Assembly (NCBI RefSeq): GCF_002197845.1
Contig: NZ_NIDE01000001.1
Location: 434,001 to 498,000, forward strand
DNA: 64,000 nucleotides
DNA from: Fimbriiglobus ruber
GTDB lineage: Bacteria; Planctomycetota; Planctomycetia; Gemmatales; Gemmataceae
Direction of reading: 5' to 3'
Under the pieces are notes generated by a model, which worked only from the letters and a program-made list of their open reading frames with translations, was not told where the DNA came from and searched no databases. Below, one piece after another: positions 1-7,786 of this stretch (position 1 is the stretch's first letter; each line of letters opens with the position of its first letter). The position numbers were made by a program, and so were the translations under genes.

Positions 1-1
1 C

Positions 2-1114
2 TTCCTCGACGCCATCCCGCTCCGGGCGAAGTCCGGGGACGTGGACGGCGTCGCCTACGTGCTGCCGTACGCGGCGAGCCTCGCGGCCAAGCGGACGCAC
101 CGCGTCTACCTGAAAAACATGCTCCTCTCGGAGACGGCCGAAAACCTGCTTCCGGACTGGACGTTCTTCGTCAAGGCCGTGGTGAACGCGAACGACCTGC
201 GCCCGACCGCCGCCCGCGAATCCTTCTACGAGGACGACCGACTCGCCGCCGCCCGGGACGAACTCGGAGTCTGCCTGCGGCGCTACCTCGTCGAACTCGC
301 GGAGAAAGATCCCCGCAAACTCGACCGACTCATTGCCCTGCACGGCCTCGCGATCAAGGCTCTCGCGACCCAGGACGAAGACTTTTACAAGATGGTGATC
401 GACTGGCTGCCCTTCGAGACGTCCGAGGGCGAGATGACGTTCGGGGAGTACCGCAAGCAACACGACGTGGTCCGGTACGTGCCCACGGTCGACCAGTTCC
501 GGCAGGTCGCCCGGGTCGCTCAGGCGCACGGCCTGGCGGTCGTCAACGCTGGGTACACCTACGACGCCGAACTCCTCGCCCGGGCCGAAGAACTGGTCGG
601 CGTCCCGACCGAAAAACTCGACCCCTCGACCCTGACCCACACCTTCGACGAACTCAGTCTCCCGGAGCAGGAGCAGACGGCCGAATTCCTTCGCGCCGCG
701 GAAACCGTCCTCAAGCCGTTCCGGTGCGAGCCGGAGGTGAAGAAGTATCGGCCGAAGGAACTGCCGGCGTTGTACACGACGACCGGCGAGGGCCGATTCT
801 TCCGGTCGCTGGAGCAGTCGAAAGAGATTGCCAACCCGCTCTGGTCCGGCGTCCTCGACAACCTTTCCAAGAAAGAGCGGACGCCGTCGGCCTTTGCACA
901 GCTCTGCTTCAACTTCGAAAACGCCCTGGTCCGCCGACTCACTACCGTTCGCGACCGCGCCGTTCTGCACCGCTCGATCCAGATGCTCTACCTGCAGTCC
1001 CTGCTCCTGGGCCACCACCCTCTGAGTGGCAAGGAAATGCAACTCCTGAACGACGGCCTGCTCGCGCTCATCGAATGGGGGATCGGGTTGCAGACCGGCG
1101 GCGAGAAGGAGTAA
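2..1114 (+). CDS. HSP90-family molecular chaperone (HtpG-like), 3' part
   Basis: The frame is open from the first bases of the window, so this is the last ~370 codons of a longer gene; the in-frame GTG at 41 is internal. The protein matches the middle and C-terminal domains of the short bacterial HSP90 type (PRK14083-like) known from actinobacteria: RVYLKNMLLSETAENLLPDW, then NDLRPTAARESFYEDD, VNAGYTYDAELL, and a C-terminal NALVRRLTTVRDRAVL and LLLGHHPL. The ATP-binding GHKL domain lies upstream of the window. HSP90 proteins are ATP-driven cytosolic chaperones. The gene ends 92 bp before a run of five paralogous helical proteins on the same strand, so the chaperone and these proteins may be co-transcribed (inference). 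Confidence 0.9.
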   Translation, partial: FLDAIPLRAKSGDVDGVAYVLPYAASLAAKRTHRVYLKNMLLSETAENLLPDWTFFVKAVVNANDLRPTAARESFYEDDRLAAARDELGVCLRRYLVELAEKDPRKLDRLIALHGLAIKALATQDEDFYKMVIDWLPFETSEGEMTFGEYRKQHDVVRYVPTVDQFRQVARVAQAHGLAVVNAGYTYDAELLARAEELVGVPTEKLDPSTLTHTFDELSLPEQEQTAEFLRAAETVLKPFRCEPEVKKYRPKELPALYTTTGEGRFFRSLEQSKEIANPLWSGVLDNLSKKERTPSAFAQLCFNFENALVRRLTTVRDRAVLHRSIQMLYLQSLLLGHHPLSGKEMQLLNDGLLALIEWGIGLQTGGEKE

Positions 1115-1206
1115 GCGCGGCGGAGTCTGTTCGACCACCCCGGCAGCGGCCGGCGTGTGGTACTTCGAGTGACGGTCTGGTCCGAACCCCTGGCGTTGGG
1201 GCACCA

Positions 1207-2310
1207 ATGGATGACCTCGACCCCGATATTCAGCGCCTGCTGACCGAGGCCGCCGACCTGCCGGACGGGCCGGTGAAGGTGGAACTGATCACCGAGGCCA
1301 CGCGCGTGGCCGACGTGCGCGGGGACGTCCAGGCCGGGTTCCAGGTCCGCAAAGAGTTGATGGAAACGGCGCTCCGGTGCGGGCAGCCGGACGTTCTGAC
1401 CGTTGCGTTCTCGTGGTGCCTGGCGCAGTCGGACCGAGATCCGGTCGCGATCCCAGTGGAAAGCATTCTGTGGGAATACCGCTGGGTGGTGAACGACCTG
1501 ACCGTGTTTCCGCAAGTACCTCTGCGTCAAGTGATCGACGCGATCGCCGATATGTCGGGGCGTTACCGGGCGGCCGGGAGTTTGCTCCGGGCCATTTATC
1601 TGATGACCATGAACGTTGCCCTGCGGCTTCGCAACCCCGCGATGGCCGCCGAGGCGTATGCGAAGTGGAAGCAGGCACGCCGCGACGTGTGGAGCGACAG
1701 TGCCCGCACGGAACAAAGCTTTGTCGCCTCGTTCCTTGTCTTTACCAGGCAATATCAGGCGGCCGTCGACCATTGCCCGCAAGTGCTCGCCGGTCGGCCG
1801 GACGACTTGCACTTCTTCGGGACCGAGTCGAGCGAACTCCTGATGCCGCTGCTCGCCCTCGGGCGGGTCGCCGACGCGGTTCGCGTCCAGCGGTCCGGCT
1901 ATCGGTATGTTGCGCGAAAGCTGCGCTACCTCGATTCCGTCGGCTACCACGTCGAATTCCTCGCCCGGATGAACAACTTCGCGACGGCGGTCAAGGCGTT
2001 CGAGGACCACGCCACGTTCGCGGTCGAGACCCAGATGCCGCTCGACCGACTCGAGTTTTTCCGGGCCGCCCTGATCCTGGTCGAGCGGATGCGGCGGGCC
2101 GGCACGACGACGCTGAAGCTCAGGTTGCCCGCCACCTTCCCGGCTCAGGCGGGTGACAACAAGTACGACCTCGGGGAACTCGCCGCCCGGCTCCGTTCGG
2201 ACGTGGCCGATCTCGGCGCGAAGTTCGACGCACGGAACGAAAACACGTATTACGCCGACGCGACGCGAGAACTCGAAACGATCATCGAAACGCCGGTGCC
2301 GCTCCCGTGA
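1207..2310 (+). CDS. Tandem paralogue 1 of five: helical repeat-like protein of unknown function
   Basis: A 367-aa soluble protein with no signal peptide or membrane segment. I do not recognise the family. It starts at ATG 1207 (MDDLDPDIQRLL), which aligns with the starts of its neighbours; the open frame extends further upstream but is not conserved there. Features shared by the five tandem copies are EATRVADVRGDVQAGFQVRK, AFSWCLAQSDRDP, an LWEYRWVVNDL stretch, YRAAGSLLRAIYLM, and a C-terminal AKFDARNENTYYAD. Helical pairs such as SFVASFLVFTRQYQAAVDHC look TPR-like but are not a clear TPR match. The gene lies 92 bp after the HSP90-family gene. A role as client or co-chaperone scaffold is only an inference from position. 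Confidence 0.85.
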   Translation: MDDLDPDIQRLLTEAADLPDGPVKVELITEATRVADVRGDVQAGFQVRKELMETALRCGQPDVLTVAFSWCLAQSDRDPVAIPVESILWEYRWVVNDLTVFPQVPLRQVIDAIADMSGRYRAAGSLLRAIYLMTMNVALRLRNPAMAAEAYAKWKQARRDVWSDSARTEQSFVASFLVFTRQYQAAVDHCPQVLAGRPDDLHFFGTESSELLMPLLALGRVADAVRVQRSGYRYVARKLRYLDSVGYHVEFLARMNNFATAVKAFEDHATFAVETQMPLDRLEFFRAALILVERMRRAGTTTLKLRLPATFPAQAGDNKYDLGELAARLRSDVADLGAKFDARNENTYYADATRELETIIETPVPLP

Positions 2311-2393
2311 TTTCGGTGTACCGTGGCAGAATTCGCCGACAGCCGTGCAGGGCGGACCGACTCGCACCGGACCGCCGGACCGGAGACGTACCA

Positions 2394-3497
2394 GTGACCG
2401 ATCTCGATCCCGACGTCCGCCGACTACTGACCGAGGCCGCCGACCTGCCGGACGGCGCGGTCAAGGTCGAACTGATTGCCGAGGCGGTGCGGATTGCGGA
2501 CGCGCGGAACGACGCGGCGACGGGATTCCGGGCCCGCCGATACCTGATGGAGGCCGCCCTGACGAGCGGGCAGCCGGACGTCTTGACCGTCGCGTTTTCG
2601 TGGTGCCTGGCCCAGTCCGACCGCGACCCGGAAGCCATCCCGGCGGACGAAATCTTGTGGCAGTACCGTTGGGCGGTGAGCGACCTGCCGCAATTCCCGC
2701 AGGTGCCGCGCGGGCAGATCGTGGACGCGATCGCCGACATGGCGCGGCGATATCAGGCGGCCGGCAGTACGCTCCGGTCGGTCCACCTGCTCAAAATGCA
2801 CGTCGCGATCAAACTCCGGGATCTTGCCCTCGCGACCGAGGCCCAGGCGGAGTGGGGCCGGGTTCCCCGCGACCCGTGGAGCGACAGCGCACGGACCGAA
2901 CAGAGTTTCGTGGCGTCGTACCTCGTCTTCGCCAAACGATATCAGGATGCCATCGACCAGTGCCCGCAGGCGCTCGCCGGACGCCCGGACGACGCCCACT
3001 TCTTCGGCCGGGACTCGGCCAAAGTCCTGATCCCGCTCCTGACGCTCGGCCGCGTGGCCGACGGGATGCGCGTCCAGCGGTCCGGCTATCGTTACATCGC
3101 GAAGAAGATGCGGTATCTCGACGTGGTATCGTGCCACATCGAATTCCTCGCCCGGACTAACCATTTCGCGACGGCTGCCAAGATATTTGAGGAACACGTC
3201 GGGCTGGCGCTTGAAACCAAGATGCTGCTCGACCGCTTCGACTTCTTCCGCGTCGCCCTGATCCTCGTCGAACGCATGCGTCGCGCGGGCGCGACTGCGA
3301 TCAAATTCCGGCTACCCGGCGACTTTCCGGTTTCGCCGACGGGCCGGGAGTACGAACTCACCGCCATGGCGGAATGGTTCCGGGCCGACATCACGCCCCT
3401 CGGGGCCAGGTTCGACGCCCGGAACGCGAACACGTATTACGCCGATCTGCTCCATGTTGTCGACGAACTGTTCGCCGCTCCGAGTCCGGCAGCGTAA
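2394..3497 (+). CDS. Tandem paralogue 2 of five: helical repeat-like protein of unknown function
   Basis: 367 aa if it starts at GTG 2394, which gives VTDLDPDVRRLLTEAADLPD, colinear with paralogue 1 and of identical length; a longer open frame upstream is not conserved. It is the closest relative of paralogue 1, with AFSWCLAQSDRDPEAIP, WQYRWAVSDLPQFPQVP, FVASYLVFAKRYQDAIDQC, and the terminal ARFDARNANTYYAD. There is no signal peptide, membrane segment or catalytic motif that I can name. The 83-bp gap to paralogue 1 carries no terminator-like hairpin. The high similarity between copies 1 and 2 indicates a fairly recent tandem duplication. Confidence 0.85.
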   Translation: MTDLDPDVRRLLTEAADLPDGAVKVELIAEAVRIADARNDAATGFRARRYLMEAALTSGQPDVLTVAFSWCLAQSDRDPEAIPADEILWQYRWAVSDLPQFPQVPRGQIVDAIADMARRYQAAGSTLRSVHLLKMHVAIKLRDLALATEAQAEWGRVPRDPWSDSARTEQSFVASYLVFAKRYQDAIDQCPQALAGRPDDAHFFGRDSAKVLIPLLTLGRVADGMRVQRSGYRYIAKKMRYLDVVSCHIEFLARTNHFATAAKIFEEHVGLALETKMLLDRFDFFRVALILVERMRRAGATAIKFRLPGDFPVSPTGREYELTAMAEWFRADITPLGARFDARNANTYYADLLHVVDELFAAPSPAA

Positions 3498-3521
3498 CGC
3501 GGATATTACGAGGGGCGATAC

Positions 3522-3549
3522 GGCGGGGTCGGAGACCCACGCCGAGCGC
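3522..3549 (+). repeat. Single copy of a dispersed palindromic word
   Basis: A 28-bp GC-rich word that begins GGCGGGGTCGGAGACCC and contains GCCGAGCGC. It recurs with one mismatch at 51941-51968 and, inverted, inside the left arm near 51857-51884 of the MITE-like element. It lies in the 157-bp gap between paralogues 2 and 3. It looks like one unit of a genome-wide repeat family. Confidence 0.6.
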
Positions 3550-3654
3550 GGGTAGCTGGCCGTAGAATCTTGCTTGTCGGCTCGATGTAACGGACGATTC
3601 GGGGATGAACAGACAGAGGGAATGACTGCCACACTGCGAACCCGGGGACCGCTT

Positions 3655-4758
3655 ATGTCTGACGAGAGCAACGAAATCCGCCGGCTGGTGGCCGAGTCCG
3701 AGGGGTTGCCTAACGGTCCGGTCAAGGTCGAGCTGTTGACCGAGGCGGCCCGCATCGCGGACGTGCAAAACGATCCCGCGCTCGGTTTCGCCGTGCGGAA
3801 GATTCTGATGAACGCCGCGCTCATGGCCGGTGTGCCGGACACCATGCTCGTCGCCTTCAGTTGGTGCGCCGCCCAGTCCGACCGCGACCCGGCCAGCTTC
3901 CCGCCGAATCAAATCCTGTGGGAATATCGCTGGGTCATCAGCGAACTGCCGCACTTCCCCCAGGTTCCGCGCGAGCAAATCGAGAACACCATCCGGGAGA
4001 TGGCGACCCGCTACCGCGCCGCGGGAAGCACCCTCCGGGCGGTCCACCTGATGCGCATTTTCACGTACACCAAGATGTGCGATGTGGCGGCCGCGGAAGC
4101 CGCCTACGCCGACTGGCGGGCGGTAGAGCGCGACTGGTTGAGCGACAGCCCGCGACAGGAACTGAACCTGCTCGTGAATTTTTATGCCTTTGCCGGGTGG
4201 TACGAAAAGGCGATCAACGAGAGCCCGAACGTGATGACCGGCCGGGTCGATGACGCCGGCTTGTTCGCGCAAGATTCGGCCGAACTGCTGGTCCCGTTCC
4301 TCACCCTCGGCCGGGTGACCGACGCCGCCCGCATTCAGCGGAGTGCGTACCGCTACCTGGCGCGGAAGCCGGGGTACATCGACCACATGGCATTCCACGT
4401 CGAGTTCCTGGCCCGGACGGATAACTTCCCCGGTGCCACCCGGGTAGTCGACGACCACATGGCTTTGGCGGTGCCGACGAAACAGTACGTTTCTCGAACC
4501 CACTTCCTGCGAAGCGTGCTGTTGCTGGTCGAGCGCCTTCGTCGCGCGGGACACGACCGACACGCATTCAAGCTACCGCCCGACGTGCCCGTGTCGTCGG
4601 ACGCTGGCGGCTGTGACTTGTCCGCCTTGTCCGAGTGGCTCACGGCCGAGGTCCGGGACTACTCCGCCCGGTTCGACGCGCGGAACGGGAACACGGCGTT
4701 TACCGATAAACTAAACGCCGTACCAGACCTCGCCGCGCGACCGGCGCCGGCGAAGTAA
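3655..4758 (+). CDS. Tandem paralogue 3 of five: helical repeat-like protein of unknown function
   Basis: Again exactly 367 aa when started at ATG 3655 (MSDESNEIRRLVAESEGLPN), which aligns with copies 1 and 2; upstream in-frame codons to 3574 are not conserved. It keeps the family blocks AFSWCAAQSDRDP, WEYRWVISELPHFPQVP, YRAAGSTLRAVHLM and ARFDARNGNTAFTD, but the central helical part has diverged (LLVNFYAFAGWYEKAINESP). There is no recognised enzymatic motif. The preceding gap of 157 bp is the largest in the cluster and holds the dispersed repeat at 3522, so an internal promoter is possible, although I cannot point to one. Confidence 0.85.
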   Translation: MSDESNEIRRLVAESEGLPNGPVKVELLTEAARIADVQNDPALGFAVRKILMNAALMAGVPDTMLVAFSWCAAQSDRDPASFPPNQILWEYRWVISELPHFPQVPREQIENTIREMATRYRAAGSTLRAVHLMRIFTYTKMCDVAAAEAAYADWRAVERDWLSDSPRQELNLLVNFYAFAGWYEKAINESPNVMTGRVDDAGLFAQDSAELLVPFLTLGRVTDAARIQRSAYRYLARKPGYIDHMAFHVEFLARTDNFPGATRVVDDHMALAVPTKQYVSRTHFLRSVLLLVERLRRAGHDRHAFKLPPDVPVSSDAGGCDLSALSEWLTAEVRDYSARFDARNGNTAFTDKLNAVPDLAARPAPAK

Positions 4759-4794
4759 CGACTGGTCGCGCCGGTTCGCCCCGAGAGTACCCGC

Positions 4795-5949
4795 ATGGCC
4801 GCATCCCCCGAGAACGTCACGCAGTTACTGGTCGACGCCCGCCGGTTGCGGTACAGCGCGTCCCGGACGGCGATCTGCGAGGAGGCGGTCCGCATCGCGG
4901 ACACTCTCGGCGACCTGAAATGCGGCTTCGAGGCCCGGCTCGAACTGATCGAATCCGCCCAGTTCGGCGGCCAGCCCGACCCGGTGATCGTGGCGTTCGC
5001 CTGGTGCCTGGGGGCTTACGACCGGCACCCGGACAAGTTCGGCACCCCCGAAATCCGCGACCAGATCCTTTGGCGGTACAAGTGGGTCATTCAGACCCTG
5101 TGTGGCTACCCACAATTCCCCCTCGCCCAGATCGACGAAGCCCTCGCGGACATGCGAGCCCGCCACGAGGCGGCCGGGCACAGCCTGCAGCGCGTGTTCG
5201 ACGCCGAGCGGCGGGCCGCCCTGACGACCGGGAACAAGCCCCGCGCCATCGCCGCGTTCGAGCGCATGTGCCGCGAGCCACTCGACCGCATGAGCGAGTC
5301 GGTCGAATGTTACCACGAGGGAAAAATCAGCTTCTACCGCGGCGTCGAGCGGTACGCGGAGTCGGTGGCCGCGGCCGAACCGTTCGTCCGTGGGGAGATG
5401 AATTGCATGTCCGGCGCGCTCTGGGCGTGCGCGATGACGTTGCTGCCACTGATGAAACTCGGGCAGGTCGACCGGGCGATGTCGTACCACCGCCAGGGCC
5501 TCCCGCTCGTCGATCGGTATCCCGGCTTCCGGTCCGTCGTCCTGTACCACGTCGACTTCCTGACGCTGACGGACAACCTCGACCGGGCGGTCGCCCTCGC
5601 GGACAAGCACGTCGCTCACCTGCTGGACGAGGCCAGCCCGATCCGCCAGTGGGGCGTCTGGAGTACCATCCGGTTGCTGGCAGACCGCGTCCGCGAAGTT
5701 CGGCCGGCGCCGATCCGACTGACCCTTCCCGACAAGCACCCTCTCAAAACGCCCGATAACCTCGTCGTCCCGACCGAACTGTTCGCGTGGACCGATCGCG
5801 AGGCCCGCGAGATCGGAGCCCGATTCGACGCCCGCGACGGGAACGATTACTTCGCCCAACAAATCAACGAGCAGGCCGAACTGAAGGCCCAGATCGTCCC
5901 GTATCCGGTACCCAGCAGGCGGTCCATCCCAGGGGAGAACGAGTCGTGA
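4795..5949 (+). CDS. Tandem paralogue 4 of five: helical repeat-like protein of unknown function
   Basis: 384 aa from ATG 4795, 36 bp after copy 3. It belongs to the same family but to a second subgroup with copy 5: both share a central TPR-like pair followed by a conserved FLTLTDNLDRA block (here YHVDFLTLTDNLDRAVALAD). It keeps GFEARLELIESAQFGGQPD, AFAWCLGAYDRHPDKF, LWRYKWVIQTLCGYPQFP and ARFDARDGNDYFAQ. The extra length is a C-terminal tail after that motif. The stop TGA (5947-5949) overlaps the GTG start of the next gene (5946), so the two are translationally coupled. Function unknown. Confidence 0.85.
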   Translation: MAASPENVTQLLVDARRLRYSASRTAICEEAVRIADTLGDLKCGFEARLELIESAQFGGQPDPVIVAFAWCLGAYDRHPDKFGTPEIRDQILWRYKWVIQTLCGYPQFPLAQIDEALADMRARHEAAGHSLQRVFDAERRAALTTGNKPRAIAAFERMCREPLDRMSESVECYHEGKISFYRGVERYAESVAAAEPFVRGEMNCMSGALWACAMTLLPLMKLGQVDRAMSYHRQGLPLVDRYPGFRSVVLYHVDFLTLTDNLDRAVALADKHVAHLLDEASPIRQWGVWSTIRLLADRVREVRPAPIRLTLPDKHPLKTPDNLVVPTELFAWTDREAREIGARFDARDGNDYFAQQINEQAELKAQIVPYPVPSRRSIPGENES

Positions 5950-7049
5950 GCGATCACCACGATCAGATGCAAGAACTCCTGGACCGGGCGGCCGAGGTGG
6001 ACCGCGGACCGACCCAGATCGCCCTCATCGAGGAGGCGGTCCGCATCGCGGACGCGCACCAGGACGCCGAGGCCGGGTTCGTGGCCCGAAAGCGACTTAC
6101 CGAGGCGGCCGCCTTCGGCGGGCAACCGGACGTCGAACTCGTGTCGTTCTCGTGGTGTTTGGCTCAAGTCGACCGCGACCCGCAGAACTTCGACGAGAGC
6201 GAACTCCTCTGGTCGTACAAGTGGGTCGTCGGCAACCTGTCGAACTTCCCGAACATCTCGCGCGGGCAGATCGAGGATCTGTTCGCGGACATGGCCCGGC
6301 GGTTCGAGCGGCACGGATCGACGCTACACGCGGTCCACGGCATCCGCCGCGAGGTGGCGGTGGACATGCTCGACCGGGAGACGGCCGAGGCGGCCCACGC
6401 GAAGTTCCTGAAGGTCGCCCGCGACCGCCTGAGCGATTGTGCCGCGTGCGTTCAAGACACGCTGATCGACTATTACGCTTTCCTGGGCCGCGACGAGGAC
6501 GCGATCACGGCCGCCCGCCCGATCCTCGACGGCAAAATGACCTGCGGGGAAGTGCCGCACCGGACATACGCCAAGGTACTCATGCCGTTATTCCGGTTGG
6601 GTAAGCTCGAACGGGCGGCACGCTACTATAAGCTCGGCTACAAAATGATTCGCCCGAACCCGAAGTTCGTCGCGCACAAGGCGTATCACCTCACGTTCCT
6701 GACCCTGACCGACAACCTCGATCGGGCCACGGTCCTTTTTGAACGGCACCTCGGCGAAGCGATCCGCTCCACGAGCGCGCTATGGAAATTCGAGTTTTAC
6801 GCCGCGGCGCGACTGTTCCTCGAAATCGTGGCGCGCGGAAAAGCGACACCACTCTTGGGTGTGCCGGAAGAACTCCGTGTCGACGGCCAACGCGATCGTC
6901 CGGCCGGCGAACTCTTCAGCTGGTTCGACGCCCAGTTGACCGAACTGGCTGCCGCGTTCGACGCACGCAACGGAAACAACGGGTTCGCGAAGCACGTCGC
7001 GGGCATCCCCGCGCTGGCCCGGACGATGTCGCCGTTTCCGATCTCCTGA
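5946..7049 (+). CDS. Tandem paralogue 5 of five: helical repeat-like protein of unknown function
   Basis: 367 aa from GTG 5946 (VSDHHDQMQELLDRAAEVDR), chosen because it gives the family length and overlaps the previous stop by 4 bp as GTGA. Family blocks are GFVARKRLTEAAAFGGQPD, SFSWCLAQVDRDPQNF, LWSYKWVVGNLSNFPNI, the TPR-like DYYAFLGRDEDAITAARPIL, FLTLTDNLDRATVLFERHL and AAFDARNGNNGFAK. It is closest to copy 4. It ends 59 bp before a Clp-N-domain gene on the same strand. No signal, membrane segment or catalytic residue set was recognised. Confidence 0.85.
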   Translation: MSDHHDQMQELLDRAAEVDRGPTQIALIEEAVRIADAHQDAEAGFVARKRLTEAAAFGGQPDVELVSFSWCLAQVDRDPQNFDESELLWSYKWVVGNLSNFPNISRGQIEDLFADMARRFERHGSTLHAVHGIRREVAVDMLDRETAEAAHAKFLKVARDRLSDCAACVQDTLIDYYAFLGRDEDAITAARPILDGKMTCGEVPHRTYAKVLMPLFRLGKLERAARYYKLGYKMIRPNPKFVAHKAYHLTFLTLTDNLDRATVLFERHLGEAIRSTSALWKFEFYAAARLFLEIVARGKATPLLGVPEELRVDGQRDRPAGELFSWFDAQLTELAAAFDARNGNNGFAKHVAGIPALARTMSPFPIS

Positions 7050-7108
7050 GCGAGTTTGCGTGCTTCAAACGTCTCTCGCGGCGCGACGCGAGCAGGGAGG
7101 GAGAGATC

Positions 7109-7645
7109 GTGGATTATTCGCGATTTACGGACCGCGGCCGAAAAGTCATGCATCTGGCAGCCTATCATGCTCATAAACTGGGTCACAAATCCATCGACAC
7201 AGAACACCTCTTGCTCGGCATGCTGAGCGAAGGTGCTGGTGTGGCAGGCTCTGTCCTCAAGAATCTGGGCGTCGAATCAGAGAGTATCGCGAAAATGATT
7301 CGGCGGAATGTCGATATCGTGCCATCAAATGAGAGGACCGTCCCTGGTCGATTGCCACTCATGATGCGGATCAAAGAGGCGATTGGGCACGCATTTGGGA
7401 GAACCGCTCCTGGTCACTCACCACTCTCACCGCGGGTCAAAGAGATGATTGAGTACGCACGGGAGGAGGCGACCGGCTTGCATCATCTCTACATCGGAAC
7501 CGAACATCTGTTGTTGGGCCTCGTCCGCGTAAAGAACGAGCCAAATATCGCCGCGGAGATTCTGGAATCTCTGCACGGCGTAACGCCAGACGCAGTACGG
7601 AAGGAAGTGATGACGATACTCGTACCGGAAGTAAAGAAGGCGTAG
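7109..7645 (+). CDS. Clp N-terminal-domain protein (stand-alone ClpC/ClpA N-domain)
   Basis: 178 aa from GTG 7109 with a good Shine-Dalgarno (agggaggg) just upstream. The sequence is the double-repeat N domain of ClpC/ClpB-type ATPases: FTDRGRKVMHLAAYHAHKLG and SIDTEHLLLGMLSEGAGVAG in the first half, and SPRVKEMIEYAREEATGLHH and YIGTEHLLLGLVRV in the second. There is no AAA+ module, so it cannot unfold proteins itself; such stand-alone N domains are expected to bind adaptors or substrates. Position behind the HSP90-family gene and the five paralogues suggests a protein-quality-control theme (inference). The base composition is visibly less GC-rich than that of the upstream genes. Confidence 0.85.
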   Translation: MDYSRFTDRGRKVMHLAAYHAHKLGHKSIDTEHLLLGMLSEGAGVAGSVLKNLGVESESIAKMIRRNVDIVPSNERTVPGRLPLMMRIKEAIGHAFGRTAPGHSPLSPRVKEMIEYAREEATGLHHLYIGTEHLLLGLVRVKNEPNIAAEILESLHGVTPDAVRKEVMTILVPEVKKA

Positions 7646-7786
7646 AACGATCACTCTGACGCGAGCAAGACCTCTTAGTCAGCCCCATTCTGCCCCTCCC
7701 GTCACGCCGGCGTCCTCGCGGAAGAAGCCCTACTCGATGACCCATGTCGCCGATTCGCTGGGCTGGGGGAGGGTCAACAGAACTTC

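Noticed and set aside
724-1206. N-terminal extension of the first paralogue overlapping the HSP90-family gene
   Set aside because: Overlaps a well-supported coding region in another frame; conservation with the other copies starts at 1207.
988-2367. Long minus-strand open frame (459 codons) opposite paralogue 1
   Set aside because: Typical antisense shadow in GC-rich DNA; Arg/Gly/Val/His-rich protein, no ribosome site. The same applies to similar frames opposite the other paralogues.
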